From Hylemonella gracilis ATCC 19624 (lineage in GTDB: Bacteria > Pseudomonadota > Gammaproteobacteria > Burkholderiales > Burkholderiaceae_C): a stretch of 64,000 nt of DNA. The stretch covers positions 1-64,000 of the forward strand of contig NZ_AEGR01000050.1 of the NCBI RefSeq assembly GCF_000211835.1. The letters run 5' to 3'. Under the pieces are notes generated by a model that worked only from the letters and a program-made list of their open reading frames with translations, was not told the origin of the DNA and ran no database searches. This document shows positions 46,169-55,736 of the stretch, piece after piece. Position numbers and translations under genes: made by a program. Position 1 is the first letter of the stretch, and every line of letters begins with the position of its first letter.

Positions 46169-47304
46169 AAAAGAAGCGCATTGTCATTCTGACCCACGAG
46201 TATTACCCCGTGCTATGTGGTGGAACCGTGTTCACCCACAAGATAGCCGCCGAGTTCGTTGCACTCGGGTATGAAGTGAGTGTCTTGACCAGCGGGATCG
46301 GCTTGAGATTTCCCCGGTCGGAAATGACCGAAGGCTTCACAGTGCGCCGCTTTTTCACGGGGCGCCGCTCGGCGATGGACGCTCGCCTGCATGAGCATCT
46401 GTTTTTCTTCTTGTTGGGGCTACCGCAGATGTTCTTCCATCTGCTGTGGCGCCGACCCTGCGTCTTGTTTCCCGTTTTTGCCTTTCCGTCGGGCTTGATG
46501 GCCGTGGTGCTGAGCAAGGTCTTGAGGGTGCCGAGCTTTGTTTTTGTCGATGCCGCAGATACGCCAGGTGTTGATTCCGAAATGAAGGGCTTGGTGAAGT
46601 ACCTGGGCTTTTTGCTGCGTTTCGTCTCCCGGTATTCCATGGGGGTTGTGATCCTCGATGGCCTGCAGGATCTGGCCACGCCGTACATGCGAAACCAGAA
46701 CGTCACGGTCATTCCTAACGGCACGCCGCTCAAGCTTAGGCACGCGCCTTTGCAAGCCGGCGAGGTCGTGCAGTTTCTGTCCATAGGCCGGCTGGTGCTG
46801 CGCAAAGGGTTCAGCGACATCATTGAAGCACTGGCGATCCTCAAGGCCGAGCGATCGGATTTCCATCTGACCATCGTCGGGTACGGCAAGAAGAAGGATG
46901 AGATCGAAACCCTGTTGGATGCGCGCGGCCTGAACGGAATGGTCACGATGGTAGGACGTGTGGAATATGCGGAGCTTGAGCGCTATTACCTGGCAAGCCA
47001 CGCCTATTTGTTCTATGGCAACCGCGAGGGGTCATCGTTGGCGATGATCGAAGCGGTGTCTTACGGTCTGCCCGTGCTGGCCAGTGATCATCCTGGCAAC
47101 AGAGCCTATGTCAAAGACGGTTACAACGGCTTTCTGGTGAGTTATGGTGACCCCCTGGCGCTTGCCGCCAGGATGCGGCATCTGCTTGAAAAGCGCGAAG
47201 CCATCAGGGAGCTCGGTGCTCACAGCGTGGCGATGGCGGAAACCTTTTCCTGGAAAAGCATCGCGGCCCGATACCTTGAATTTTTCGGCTTGGGTAAACC
47301 ATGA
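46165..47304 (+). CDS. GT4-family glycosyltransferase
   Basis: A 379-residue GT-B enzyme starting at GTG. N-terminal ILTHEYYPVLCGGTVFTHKIA is typical for GT4. A hydrophobic hairpin (FFFLLGLPQMFFHLL, ~80-94) may dock it to the membrane. The donor domain has SIGRLVLRKGFSDIIEAL and NREGSSLAMIEAVSYGLPVLAS, where the EX7E motif is reduced to E-x-S-S-L-A-M-I-E. It overlaps both neighbours by 4 bp, so four genes from 45,182 to 49,185 are tightly linked. Confidence 0.88.
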   Translation: MKKKRIVILTHEYYPVLCGGTVFTHKIAAEFVALGYEVSVLTSGIGLRFPRSEMTEGFTVRRFFTGRRSAMDARLHEHLFFFLLGLPQMFFHLLWRRPCVLFPVFAFPSGLMAVVLSKVLRVPSFVFVDAADTPGVDSEMKGLVKYLGFLLRFVSRYSMGVVILDGLQDLATPYMRNQNVTVIPNGTPLKLRHAPLQAGEVVQFLSIGRLVLRKGFSDIIEALAILKAERSDFHLTIVGYGKKKDEIETLLDARGLNGMVTMVGRVEYAELERYYLASHAYLFYGNREGSSLAMIEAVSYGLPVLASDHPGNRAYVKDGYNGFLVSYGDPLALAARMRHLLEKREAIRELGAHSVAMAETFSWKSIAARYLEFFGLGKP

Positions 47305-48242
47305 AGCGCGCGCTGAAAATCGTTGGCTACCTGTTGACAGTGGCCTGCATTGTTTTTCTGGGCCGGCAGTTCGTGAACGGATTTCATGCATTGCCACCGC
47401 TTGAATGGAATGCCCGCTTGGTCCTCATCGCCTGCTTCGTCGTAGGTTTGGGCGTTTTGACGCAGTTTTTTGGAGCAGTCATCTTGAAAGTGCTGCTCAT
47501 CGGCGGGCAAGTCAATTTGCAGCTGCGTGATGCCTTTGTCTTATACGGACGCTCCTCGATTGCAAAGTACCTGCCCGGCAACATATTCCACTATGTCGGT
47601 CGGATTGTTTTGGGCAAAGCCTATGGGATTGCGCCACAAGCCATGGCGGTTTGCTCAATTCTGGAGGTTTTGCTAGCGATTGCCGCGGCGGCGCTCGTCA
47701 CAGCGCCTGGTGTGTTTCTCGATTGGCAGTTGCTTGCCGCGCTCGGTCTCGATTTCTCTCCGAAGTGGCTCGCACTGGGACTGGCATGTGCGATCTCGAT
47801 CATTTTGGCCGGCATATTGCACCCCCGAACACGATCTTGGATGGGAGCCCAGCACGCGTACCTGTCTCCTAAGCGTCTGGCTTTTGCATTTGTGTTGAAT
47901 GTGGCCGACTACATAATGCTTGGGATCAGTCTTTACCTTCTGCAATTTCTGTTTGTTTCGGAGGGTGCTTTTCTGAGCTGGGCAAGCTTGACCTGGGGCT
48001 TCGCATTGGCATGGGCCATCGGTTTTGTCATGCCGGGCGCCCCCGGAGGAGTCGGGGTTCGCGAATTTATAGCCTTCGCTCTTTTCGCTCCCTCGATTGG
48101 TGGTGCGTCTGCGGCATCTCTTTTCTTGGGGCTTCGGATTCTGAATATCGCAGGGGAACTCGTAACTTTTGCGATTGCCACGGGGACGGCAATGCTTCAA
48201 CGTAAAGAAAAGAGAACACATGACAGCACAAATCCTGTCTAA
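47301..48242 (+). CDS. Lysylphosphatidylglycerol synthase TM region/UPF0104-family membrane protein
   Basis: A 313-residue polytopic protein with about eight hydrophobic helices. It carries the family's GRSSIAKYLPGNIFHYVGR and GFVMPGAPGGVGVREF motifs. The family includes AglD, MprF N-domains and proteins often lying in glycan clusters; a role in moving or protecting lipid-linked sugars has been suggested, not proved. The ATG overlaps the preceding stop (ATGA), and its own end overlaps the next gene by 23 bp. The link with the glycosyltransferase upstream is by position only. Confidence 0.85.
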   Translation: MKRALKIVGYLLTVACIVFLGRQFVNGFHALPPLEWNARLVLIACFVVGLGVLTQFFGAVILKVLLIGGQVNLQLRDAFVLYGRSSIAKYLPGNIFHYVGRIVLGKAYGIAPQAMAVCSILEVLLAIAAAALVTAPGVFLDWQLLAALGLDFSPKWLALGLACAISIILAGILHPRTRSWMGAQHAYLSPKRLAFAFVLNVADYIMLGISLYLLQFLFVSEGAFLSWASLTWGFALAWAIGFVMPGAPGGVGVREFIAFALFAPSIGGASAASLFLGLRILNIAGELVTFAIATGTAMLQRKEKRTHDSTNPV

Positions 48243-49185
48243 CTGTCCCACTTGCGGCGGTTCGCTGAGTCCATTTCTTGATCGCGTAGTGGACCGCTTG
48301 CGCCCCGGAGCAAGGCTGAATTTCTCATACCTGAAATGTGGCGCGTGCGGGCATGTCTGTCTGTTTCCCTTTCCTGATTCAGACGAGATTGCTTCGTTCT
48401 ATCCGCAGTCTTTCTGGCGAACCAGCGAGAGCGCGGAGCGGCCGTCATTGCTCAAGCGGTTCGAGCATTGGTATCGCAACCGCCTGATGATGCGAGATTT
48501 CTCTTTGATCCGGAGCCGCATCAGACCCGGGATCAGCTTGCTTGATGTCGGATGTTCGACGGGCGATTTTCTGATGATTTGTCAAAATGCCGGGGCCAAG
48601 GTGAAGGGCATCGAGTTCAGTCCCAGCGCAGTTGAATATTGCGTCAAGGAGCGCAAGCTCGATGTTGCTCAAGGCGATCTGGTGACCCATGATTTCGGGG
48701 ACGAGCGATTTGACCTTATCACCTACAACGGCGTGCTGGAGCACGTTCCCAACCCCTTCGCGCATCTTCGTACTTGCAAGAGATTGCTGAACCCCGGTGG
48801 CTTGGTCATTGTCCAGGGCCTGCCCAATCTCGACTCGCTGGGCTTCAGGCTCAAGCGCCAAGCATGGATAGGATTGGACTACCCGCGGCATCTTCACCAG
48901 TTTTCGATTCAGTCGGTCAGGAATCTGAGCAAACGCGCCGGCTACGAGATCGTTTCCATCAGTACGAAGTCTCCCCGTTTCAACCCGCCGTCGCTGATTG
49001 CGTCATTCTTCCCATCCCTGCATCGCCACAAGTTTGATGAATATGAGGCGCGGACGGGCGTGAATCCCAAATTCAGGAAAGGGGTGCTCCTGCTCCTGAT
49101 GGAAGCCATTCGTCCCCTGGATTGGCTGCTCGCGCAGCTCCGATATGGCGAGCACATCAACATGACATTGCGCCCCATTCACTGA
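48220..49185 (+). CDS. Class I SAM-dependent methyltransferase with zinc ribbon
   Basis: A 321-residue protein. A four-cysteine zinc ribbon is at Cys9/12 and Cys40/43. SAM motif I is LLDVGCSTGDFL (~107-118), with FDLITYNGVLEHVPNP as motif post-I region. The C-terminus has DYPRHLHQFSIQSVRNL, often seen in O-antigen cluster methyltransferases. The ATG at 48,220 is chosen since the zinc ribbon follows at once. Target unknown: sugar O-methylation or methylation of a sugar nucleotide are both possible. Confidence 0.85.
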   Translation: MTAQILSNCPTCGGSLSPFLDRVVDRLRPGARLNFSYLKCGACGHVCLFPFPDSDEIASFYPQSFWRTSESAERPSLLKRFEHWYRNRLMMRDFSLIRSRIRPGISLLDVGCSTGDFLMICQNAGAKVKGIEFSPSAVEYCVKERKLDVAQGDLVTHDFGDERFDLITYNGVLEHVPNPFAHLRTCKRLLNPGGLVIVQGLPNLDSLGFRLKRQAWIGLDYPRHLHQFSIQSVRNLSKRAGYEIVSISTKSPRFNPPSLIASFFPSLHRHKFDEYEARTGVNPKFRKGVLLLLMEAIRPLDWLLAQLRYGEHINMTLRPIH

Positions 49186-49200
49186 CGAGAAAGACACTCA

Positions 49201-49581
49201 ATGGCTACCGTATTGACATTGCCGACCAGTCGGGGAGACAGCCGCGGTTTCTTGACCGTGCTGGAAAAGCAGCTTCCCTTCGCTATCAAACGAATTTTTT
49301 ACATTTACGGTGTCCCTTCGGAAGATGTCGTGCGTGGTGGTCACCGCCATGTCAATAACTTTCAGGCGGCGATTTGCGTAAAGGGCTCTTGCACTTTCCG
49401 GCTTAATCGCCGCAAAGGGGAATGGGAAGACGTCGTTCTTTCGCGGCCTGACCAAGTGCTGCTGGTTCCGCCCGAAGACTGGCACGAGATGCTCCATTTT
49501 TCGAGCGATTGCGTCTTGCTCGTGCTGGCTTCCGAAAACTACTCCGAAGATGACTATATCCATGAGTCCTATGACGATTGA
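49201..49581 (+). CDS. dTDP-4-keto-6-deoxyglucose 3,4-ketoisomerase (FdtA/QdtA family)
   Basis: A 126-residue cupin of the WxcM-like family, near-normal length. The two active-site histidines are His48 and His50 in RGGHRHVNN, matching FdtA His49/His51. It makes the 3-keto sugar for dTDP-3-amino-3,6-dideoxyhexoses. Whether the product is galacto (Fuc3N, FdtA) or gluco (Qui3N, QdtA) cannot be read safely. The next gene overlaps it by ~20 bp. Confidence 0.87.
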   Translation: MATVLTLPTSRGDSRGFLTVLEKQLPFAIKRIFYIYGVPSEDVVRGGHRHVNNFQAAICVKGSCTFRLNRRKGEWEDVVLSRPDQVLLVPPEDWHEMLHFSSDCVLLVLASENYSEDDYIHESYDD

Positions 49582-50680
49582 TTACGAAAATTTGAAGAAG
49601 GCAAATGAGCCTTTCTTCAAGGAGTACATGGCGGCTTTTCAGGCCACGGCCGAATCGGGCTGGTATGTCCTGGGCAAGCAGGTTGCGCAGTTCGAAGCCG
49701 ATTTCGCGCAGAGGTGCAATCGAAAATTCGGCATCGGTCTCGCATCGGGGCTCGATGCCTTGTACCTTGGGCTCCTCAGTCTTGATTTGCCACAGGGCAG
49801 CGAGGTCATTGTTCCCGCCAACACCTATATCGCCACGATTCTGGCGATCATCAACGCCGGGCACAAGCCGGTGCTGGTGGAGCCCGATCCTCGCACCTAC
49901 AACATCGATCCCAAGCGCATCCTGGAGGCGCTGACCAAAAAAACCAGGGCCATCATGCTTGTACATTTGTACGGCAAGGTCTGTGACATGGACCCGATCC
50001 TGTCTATCGCCAAGGACGCCAAGCTGGCCGTGCTCGAAGACGTGGCTCAGGCACATGATGCGCGCTACAAGGGGCGCCCGGCGGGCAGCTTTGGCGAGGC
50101 CGGCGCCTTCAGTTTTTATCCCACCAAGAACCTCGGTGCTTTGGGTGACGCTGGTGCGTTGCTGGTGGATGATGAAGCCTTAGCCAACAAAGTCAGGGCG
50201 CTGCGCAACTACGGATCCTTCAAGAAGTACGTCAATATCTATCGTGGCGTCAACTCGCGCCTTGATGAAGTACAGGCGGCTTTCCTGAATATCAAGCTCG
50301 CGCATCTTTCCGCAATCACGCTGCATAAACGCGCCTTGGCGGACATTTACGACGCGCATTTGAGCGGCGGCTTCATCAAACCTGTTCGCCACCCTGATTT
50401 CGAGGATGTTTTCCACATCTACAACATACGTCATCCCAAGCGAGATGCACTGAAGGCGTACCTTCAGGAGAACGGCATTGGCACGGAGATTCACTATCCG
50501 ATTGCCCCGCACAAGCAGGAGGCCATGAAAGGCATTCTGGATTCGTATGACGGAAAACTTCCTATCACGGAAGAAATCCACGCGACCACCTTGAGCTTAC
50601 CTATCTCTTTTGCGCACACGACCAAGGAGGTTGAGCGGGTGGTCGAGGTATTGAATGATTGGGCGAAAACAAAGGCATGA
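49562..50680 (+). CDS. DegT/DnrJ/EryC1/StrS aminotransferase (FdtB/QdtB type)
   Basis: A ~372-residue PLP enzyme that puts an amino group on the 3-keto sugar made by the neighbour. It shows GLASGLDALYLGLLSL, VPANTYIATILAIINAG, LEDVAQAHDA with the PLP Asp, and the Schiff-base Lys in SFYPTKNLGALGDAG. Three in-frame ATGs (49,550, 49,562, 49,571) are possible; all overlap the upstream gene. No N-acyltransferase is found next to it. Confidence 0.9.
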   Translation: MSPMTIDYENLKKANEPFFKEYMAAFQATAESGWYVLGKQVAQFEADFAQRCNRKFGIGLASGLDALYLGLLSLDLPQGSEVIVPANTYIATILAIINAGHKPVLVEPDPRTYNIDPKRILEALTKKTRAIMLVHLYGKVCDMDPILSIAKDAKLAVLEDVAQAHDARYKGRPAGSFGEAGAFSFYPTKNLGALGDAGALLVDDEALANKVRALRNYGSFKKYVNIYRGVNSRLDEVQAAFLNIKLAHLSAITLHKRALADIYDAHLSGGFIKPVRHPDFEDVFHIYNIRHPKRDALKAYLQENGIGTEIHYPIAPHKQEAMKGILDSYDGKLPITEEIHATTLSLPISFAHTTKEVERVVEVLNDWAKTKA

Positions 50681-50689
50681 TCACAAATC

Positions 50690-51238
50690 ATGAAAGCAAA
50701 TCCGACGGCCTTGCCCGGCGTATTGATCCTGGAACCCCAAGTCTTTGGTGACTCGCGCGGATTTTTCTTCGAGAGCTTCAACCAGAAGGTATTTGTCGAA
50801 ATTACCGGAGCGAACTTCAATTTCGTGCAAGACGGCCACAGCAAGAGTGGCAAGGGCGTGCTGCGCGGTCTGCATTACCAGATCCAGCAGACGCAAGGCA
50901 AGATTGTCCGCGTGACGCGTGGCAGCGTGTTCGATGTGGCCGTGGACATCCGCAAGAGTTCAGCTAACTTTGGGAAATGGGTGGGCGTGGAACTGAGCGA
51001 GGAAAACCGGCGCCAGCTTTGGATACCGCCCGGCTTTGCACATGGCTTTGCCGTCACGAGCGAAAGCGCAGATGTACTTTACAAGATGACGGAAAATTAT
51101 GCCCCGCAGCACGAACGCTGCATCCTCTGGAACGATCCAGCCATCGGTATCCGATGGCCCGTGCAGGGGTTGGAGGTCCAGCTTTCGGCCAAGGATCAGC
51201 AAGGGGTGCCGCTGGCGCTAGCAACAACCTTCGACTGA
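50690..51238 (+). CDS. rfbC: dTDP-4-dehydrorhamnose 3,5-epimerase (intact copy)
   Basis: A 182-residue cupin epimerase of full length. It shows the ILEPQVFGDSRGFFFESFNQ opening, catalytic His62 in GVLRGLHYQ, VDIRKSSANFGKW and the LWIPPGFAHGFAV region. It completes the rhamnose pathway for the rfbB, rfbD and rfbA genes 13 kb upstream, whose own rfbC is decayed. It is the last intact gene of the plus-strand block. Confidence 0.96.
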   Translation: MKANPTALPGVLILEPQVFGDSRGFFFESFNQKVFVEITGANFNFVQDGHSKSGKGVLRGLHYQIQQTQGKIVRVTRGSVFDVAVDIRKSSANFGKWVGVELSEENRRQLWIPPGFAHGFAVTSESADVLYKMTENYAPQHERCILWNDPAIGIRWPVQGLEVQLSAKDQQGVPLALATTFD

Positions 51239-51247
51239 ACGGCGCGC

Positions 51248-51412
51248 ATGTCCGAACGGGTTGATGTTGTTGTCGCTGGTCTGGCTGCCGCGCGTGCTTT
51301 GGCCCGGGCAGGGTGTGAAGTACTGGTGTTAGAGACTGAATCCGCCATCGGCACGCAGACCAGTACGTGCACCACCACCAGTTCGAAACCCCGCAGCATG
51401 CCTGCCGTGTGA
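51248..51412 (+). pseudogene. N-terminal remnant of an FAD-dependent oxidoreductase
   Basis: Codons 1-38 (MSERVDVVVAGLAAARALAR, then AGCEVLVLETESAIGTQTS) match the first residues of NAD(P)/FAD-dependent oxidoreductases of the L-2-hydroxyglutarate oxidase group. The dinucleotide motif GAGVVGLA has been shortened, so it could not bind FAD. Homology stops near 51,363, where an IS3-type transposase tail begins in another frame. It is 9 bp after rfbC. Confidence 0.75.
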
Positions 51413-51549
51413 TCGCAGACTGGATCGGCTTTTACAACCACCGGCGCCCTCACCAGGCGCTGGGCATGAAGACCCCCACTGAGGCCTATGCTTTAGCAGC
51501 CCGACCTCTGCAGAAACCGCTGGGTCAATACATGGCAGGGCAGATTTAA
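51364..51549 (+). mobile_element. Truncated IS3-family transposase (OrfB C-terminus)
   Basis: About 61 codons in frame with 51,367, encoding FETPQHACRVIADWIGFYNH, RRPHQALGMKTPTEAYAL and the natural stop. This is the last part of the IS3-family rve integrase domain, after the catalytic Glu. No left end or terminal repeats are visible. The transposase stop (51,547-51,549) abuts the stop of the convergent GT2 gene at 51,550. Confidence 0.85.
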
Positions 51550-52518
51550 CTAACGAGTTTCGGTCTTTTCGGGCCACTGTGCGGCCAGCTCCATGCGCCG
51601 TAGCCGATACTGCACATCTTCCAGCAGCTTGCGATTGACACCAAGTAAATCCGCCAAAAAGGCCGCAATCACGGTGTAGAAGCCTGCGCCGATCAGAATG
51701 GATGCCAATATCAGCGACTGAATGTGTCCGTCAGAACCCTGCGTGAACCAGGCGACCAAGAAACGCAGACCTAGCAAGGCACCTAGAAAAATTAAAATCA
51801 GCCCGATCGACATGAAGAATCGGAAAGGGCGATAAATCACAAACACCCGAACGATGGTCGTGACAGACTTCTTGATGTAGGACGAAATGCTTTTGAGCAG
51901 CTTGGATGGGCGCAATTCGCCATTCACGCGAACCGGCACGGATTCGATGCGCATGTTTTTCTGCCCGGCCTGAATGATGGTTTCCAGTGTGTAGGTATAG
52001 GTATTGAAGACGTTCAGTCGCAACGCGGCATCACGGCTGATGGCGCGAAAGCCGCTGGGTGCATCATTGACGGTCGTACCGCTGACCATGCGTACCACCA
52101 GACTGCCAAGCCGTTGCAGCAGTTTCTTGATCGGTGAAAAATGCTCGATGTCGCGGATGGGCCGAGCACCGATCACCAGGTCGGCGCGATGCTCGATGAT
52201 GGGTTTCACCAGATCGGGAATGCACTTTGCGTCATATTGGTTGTCCGCATCCGTGTTGACAATGACGTCGGCCCCCGCTTTCAGACAGGCATCCAGCCCG
52301 GCCATGAATCCTTTGGCCAGGCCCTGATTCTTGTTGAAGCTGACGACATGGTCCACGCCATGCGATTTGGCCACCTGAACTGTGCCATCGGTGCTTCCAT
52401 CGTCAATGACGAGCCATTCCACGGAGTCGAATCCTTGGACTTTCCGCGGTAAATCTGCCAGCGTGATGCCCAAGGTGGCTTCTTCATTGAAGCATGGGAT
52501 TTGAATGATGAGTTTCAT
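51550..52518 (-). CDS. GT2-family membrane glycosyltransferase (DPM1/GtrB-like)
   Basis: A 322-residue GT-A enzyme. Its parts are IIQIPCFNEEATLGITL, LVIDDGSTDGTVQVA, the DxD at VNTDADNQYD, and a C-terminal pair of hydrophobic helices (~225-250 and 262-290). This layout is that of polyprenyl-phosphate sugar synthases, which could supply a lipid-linked donor to the GT-C enzyme at 40,310. The ATG at 52,518 shares a base with the rmd stop (TGATG). It is the last gene of the minus-strand block. Confidence 0.9.
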   Translation of the reverse strand: MKLIIQIPCFNEEATLGITLADLPRKVQGFDSVEWLVIDDGSTDGTVQVAKSHGVDHVVSFNKNQGLAKGFMAGLDACLKAGADVIVNTDADNQYDAKCIPDLVKPIIEHRADLVIGARPIRDIEHFSPIKKLLQRLGSLVVRMVSGTTVNDAPSGFRAISRDAALRLNVFNTYTYTLETIIQAGQKNMRIESVPVRVNGELRPSKLLKSISSYIKKSVTTIVRVFVIYRPFRFFMSIGLILIFLGALLGLRFLVAWFTQGSDGHIQSLILASILIGAGFYTVIAAFLADLLGVNRKLLEDVQYRLRRMELAAQWPEKTETR

Positions 52519-53387
52519 CAAAATCCTTGATTGGAAGAGAGCATCCAGGTCAAAGTATCCGACAAAGACACTTGCTGCTGCGTGACGCCACGGTCTGCGA
52601 GCAGTTTGCGAAGCTTGGCAGGGTTGCCGCAAAGCCGATGCACTTCATTGGCGCGTACGAATGCTGGATTGACCTTGACTTCCAGTTTGTGCGCGCTCAA
52701 TCGTGAAAGTGTTTCAATGACATGCTGCAGAGTATAGGTCTGACCGGAGCACACGTTGTAGGTCTGTCCAACTTCACCATGTTGTAGCAGCTGCAAATAG
52801 GCATCGCATACCATCCGCACGTCGTTGTACTCCCGCTCCACATGCAGATTGCCAAGTTCGATGAATGGTGATTTGTTCGCAAAGTGGCCCACAATTTTGG
52901 GGATGACGAAACTCTTGTCCTGTCCGGGTCCGGTGTAATTGAAGGGGCGCGCGATGACAATGGGCAGTTTGTCCGCGTAAGTTCGTGCCATGTACTCCAT
53001 CGCCAGCTTGCTCATGGCGTAGTGGTTGACCGGCGCGGGGAACTGGTCTTCGACAAGGGGCGACGCTTCGGCGTTGCCGTACACATTGGCGCTGCTTGCC
53101 AGCAGTACCTGACATGGAGGCGAGGGCAGTTTGGCCAAGGCGGCCAGCAAATTCATGGTGCCGATGGTGTTGACGGCATAAAACGTCTGCTCATCCTGGT
53201 GGATGATAAAGCTGATGGCGGCCAGGTGCACCACTACATCGGGCCCGGCGGCCAATACTTCATGTTCAACGGCTTCGCGTTCGCCCAGCTGGGCACGCAG
53301 CGCCACGACCTCGTGCCCCGCAGCTTGGGCATGGCGGGTGAAGTGCCGTCCCGTGAAGCCGCCGGCACCGGTGAGCAAGATTTTCAC
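52518..53387 (-). CDS. rmd: GDP-6-deoxy-D-mannose reductase
   Basis: A 289-residue SDR that reduces GDP-4-keto-6-deoxymannose to GDP-D-rhamnose. It shows LLTGAGGFTGRHF, LLASSANVYGN and the catalytic YAMSKLAME. Assignment as Rmd rather than another SDR rests on its place next to gmd and on the similarity of the RPFNYTGPGQDKSFVIPKIV stretch to Rmd proteins. No GDP-fucose synthase-like gene competes for the same intermediate. Confidence 0.9.
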   Translation of the reverse strand: MKILLTGAGGFTGRHFTRHAQAAGHEVVALRAQLGEREAVEHEVLAAGPDVVVHLAAISFIIHQDEQTFYAVNTIGTMNLLAALAKLPSPPCQVLLASSANVYGNAEASPLVEDQFPAPVNHYAMSKLAMEYMARTYADKLPIVIARPFNYTGPGQDKSFVIPKIVGHFANKSPFIELGNLHVEREYNDVRMVCDAYLQLLQHGEVGQTYNVCSGQTYTLQHVIETLSRLSAHKLEVKVNPAFVRANEVHRLCGNPAKLRKLLADRGVTQQQVSLSDTLTWMLSSNQGF

Positions 53388-53417
53388 GGGAGTTTGCCTT
53401 ACGCTTTCTTGGCGATC

Positions 53418-54464
<1,047 letters not shown>

Positions 54465-55703
54465 TTAGACAATTTCGATCTCGGGGAACGGGAAAATGAA
54501 TTTGCCGCCACTCGCCAGATATTCCTTCTCGCGGCGCAAAATGCCATCCTTGAAGTGCCAGGGCAGGACGAGGAAGTAATCCGGGTTCATGGCGCGGGCA
54601 TCGGCTTCCGACACGATGGGGATGTGTGTTCCGGGCGTCACTCGGCCATATTTCTCCGGGTTTACTTCCGCGATGGCCGGAATGTCCTTGGCTGTCAAAC
54701 CGCAAAACTGCAGCACCACATTGCCCTTGGTGGAGGCGCCATAACCCAGCACTTTCTTACCGTCAGCCACCAGCGCTCGAATCAGTCGCACCAAGTCCTC
54801 ACGGTGGCGGAAAACCCGCTCTTCGAATTCCCGGTAGGGTTTGGGTGTGTGGATACCCATGCGGTCTTCCTGCTCCAGCAGCCATTGCACCACGGCGTGA
54901 TTGACCTTGCGCGACGTATTGCCCACCTTGGTGGCAGTCACGGCGAAGCTGCCGCCATTGATGTTGTTCATGATGACGTCCACGACCTTCAGGCCGGCGG
55001 AGGTCAAAATCTTCTGCACGACGCCTAGTGAGTAATATTCCAGGTGTTCGTGGCAAATGGTGTCGTAGGAGTTGAGGCGCAGCATCGACGGCATGTAGCT
55101 CTGCTCGAAATGCCAGACACCATCATCTGCCAAGCACTGCTCGATCTGCCGCGCAAAGGCGATCGGGTCTTCCAAGTCGTAGAACATCGCGATCGATGTG
55201 ATGATCTTGGCCGGCTTGTTCATGGCGGACTTGTAAGCCGCTGCCGAGAAAAAATCCGGCACCAGTTTTATATCTGCCGGGTAATACTGGGCGAACTTCT
55301 TGCCCGTCGGATCGATGCCGATGCGCTGAAGATCCTTGCGCTCATAAGCCTTGAGCGTGGTGCAGTCATTGCTGCCGATATCTAGCACCGCATCGCCAGT
55401 AGTCAGTGGTACCAAGCGCTCCAGATAGCGCACCTTGCTCGTCAGGTGATCCACCATGGACTGGTTCAGGCCCGAGCGATAACCATAGTTTTCGCCATAC
55501 ATTTCCGACGATTCGTAGCTGTGCTTGAGTTGCAGCAAGCCGCTGTCAGGCGACCACACCAGTTCCAGCGGACCGTTGGTGACAGGCTCGGACGCGCTGC
55601 GGGGGAAAACCCCGGTCAGAGCCTGATGCCCAAGATTCAGCACGGAAACCAGATTGCTGCTCTTGCCGACCCGACATTGGGTGATTTCATGATAGTTCAG
55701 CAT
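54465..55703 (-). CDS. C-methyltransferase-family protein lacking most zinc cysteines
   Basis: A 412-residue member of the same three-part family as the protein at 42,967. SAM motif I is VLDIGSNDCTTLKAY, the ICHEHLEYYSL segment carries the HEH-type catalytic motif, and the C-terminal domain has VLGYGASTKGNVVLQFCGL. In the N-terminal zinc segment Cys10 remains, but the second Cys is Gly13 and the second CxxC pair reads Ser51-Pro-Asp-Ser54. It is placed before gmd, so it may act on a GDP-keto sugar or on the glycan, as a methyl cap or branch. Confidence 0.87.
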   Translation of the reverse strand: MLNYHEITQCRVGKSSNLVSVLNLGHQALTGVFPRSASEPVTNGPLELVWSPDSGLLQLKHSYESSEMYGENYGYRSGLNQSMVDHLTSKVRYLERLVPLTTGDAVLDIGSNDCTTLKAYERKDLQRIGIDPTGKKFAQYYPADIKLVPDFFSAAAYKSAMNKPAKIITSIAMFYDLEDPIAFARQIEQCLADDGVWHFEQSYMPSMLRLNSYDTICHEHLEYYSLGVVQKILTSAGLKVVDVIMNNINGGSFAVTATKVGNTSRKVNHAVVQWLLEQEDRMGIHTPKPYREFEERVFRHREDLVRLIRALVADGKKVLGYGASTKGNVVLQFCGLTAKDIPAIAEVNPEKYGRVTPGTHIPIVSEADARAMNPDYFLVLPWHFKDGILRREKEYLASGGKFIFPFPEIEIV

Positions 55704-55736
55704 GTTTGCCTTTTTAATCAATATGAGTAGAGTTCG

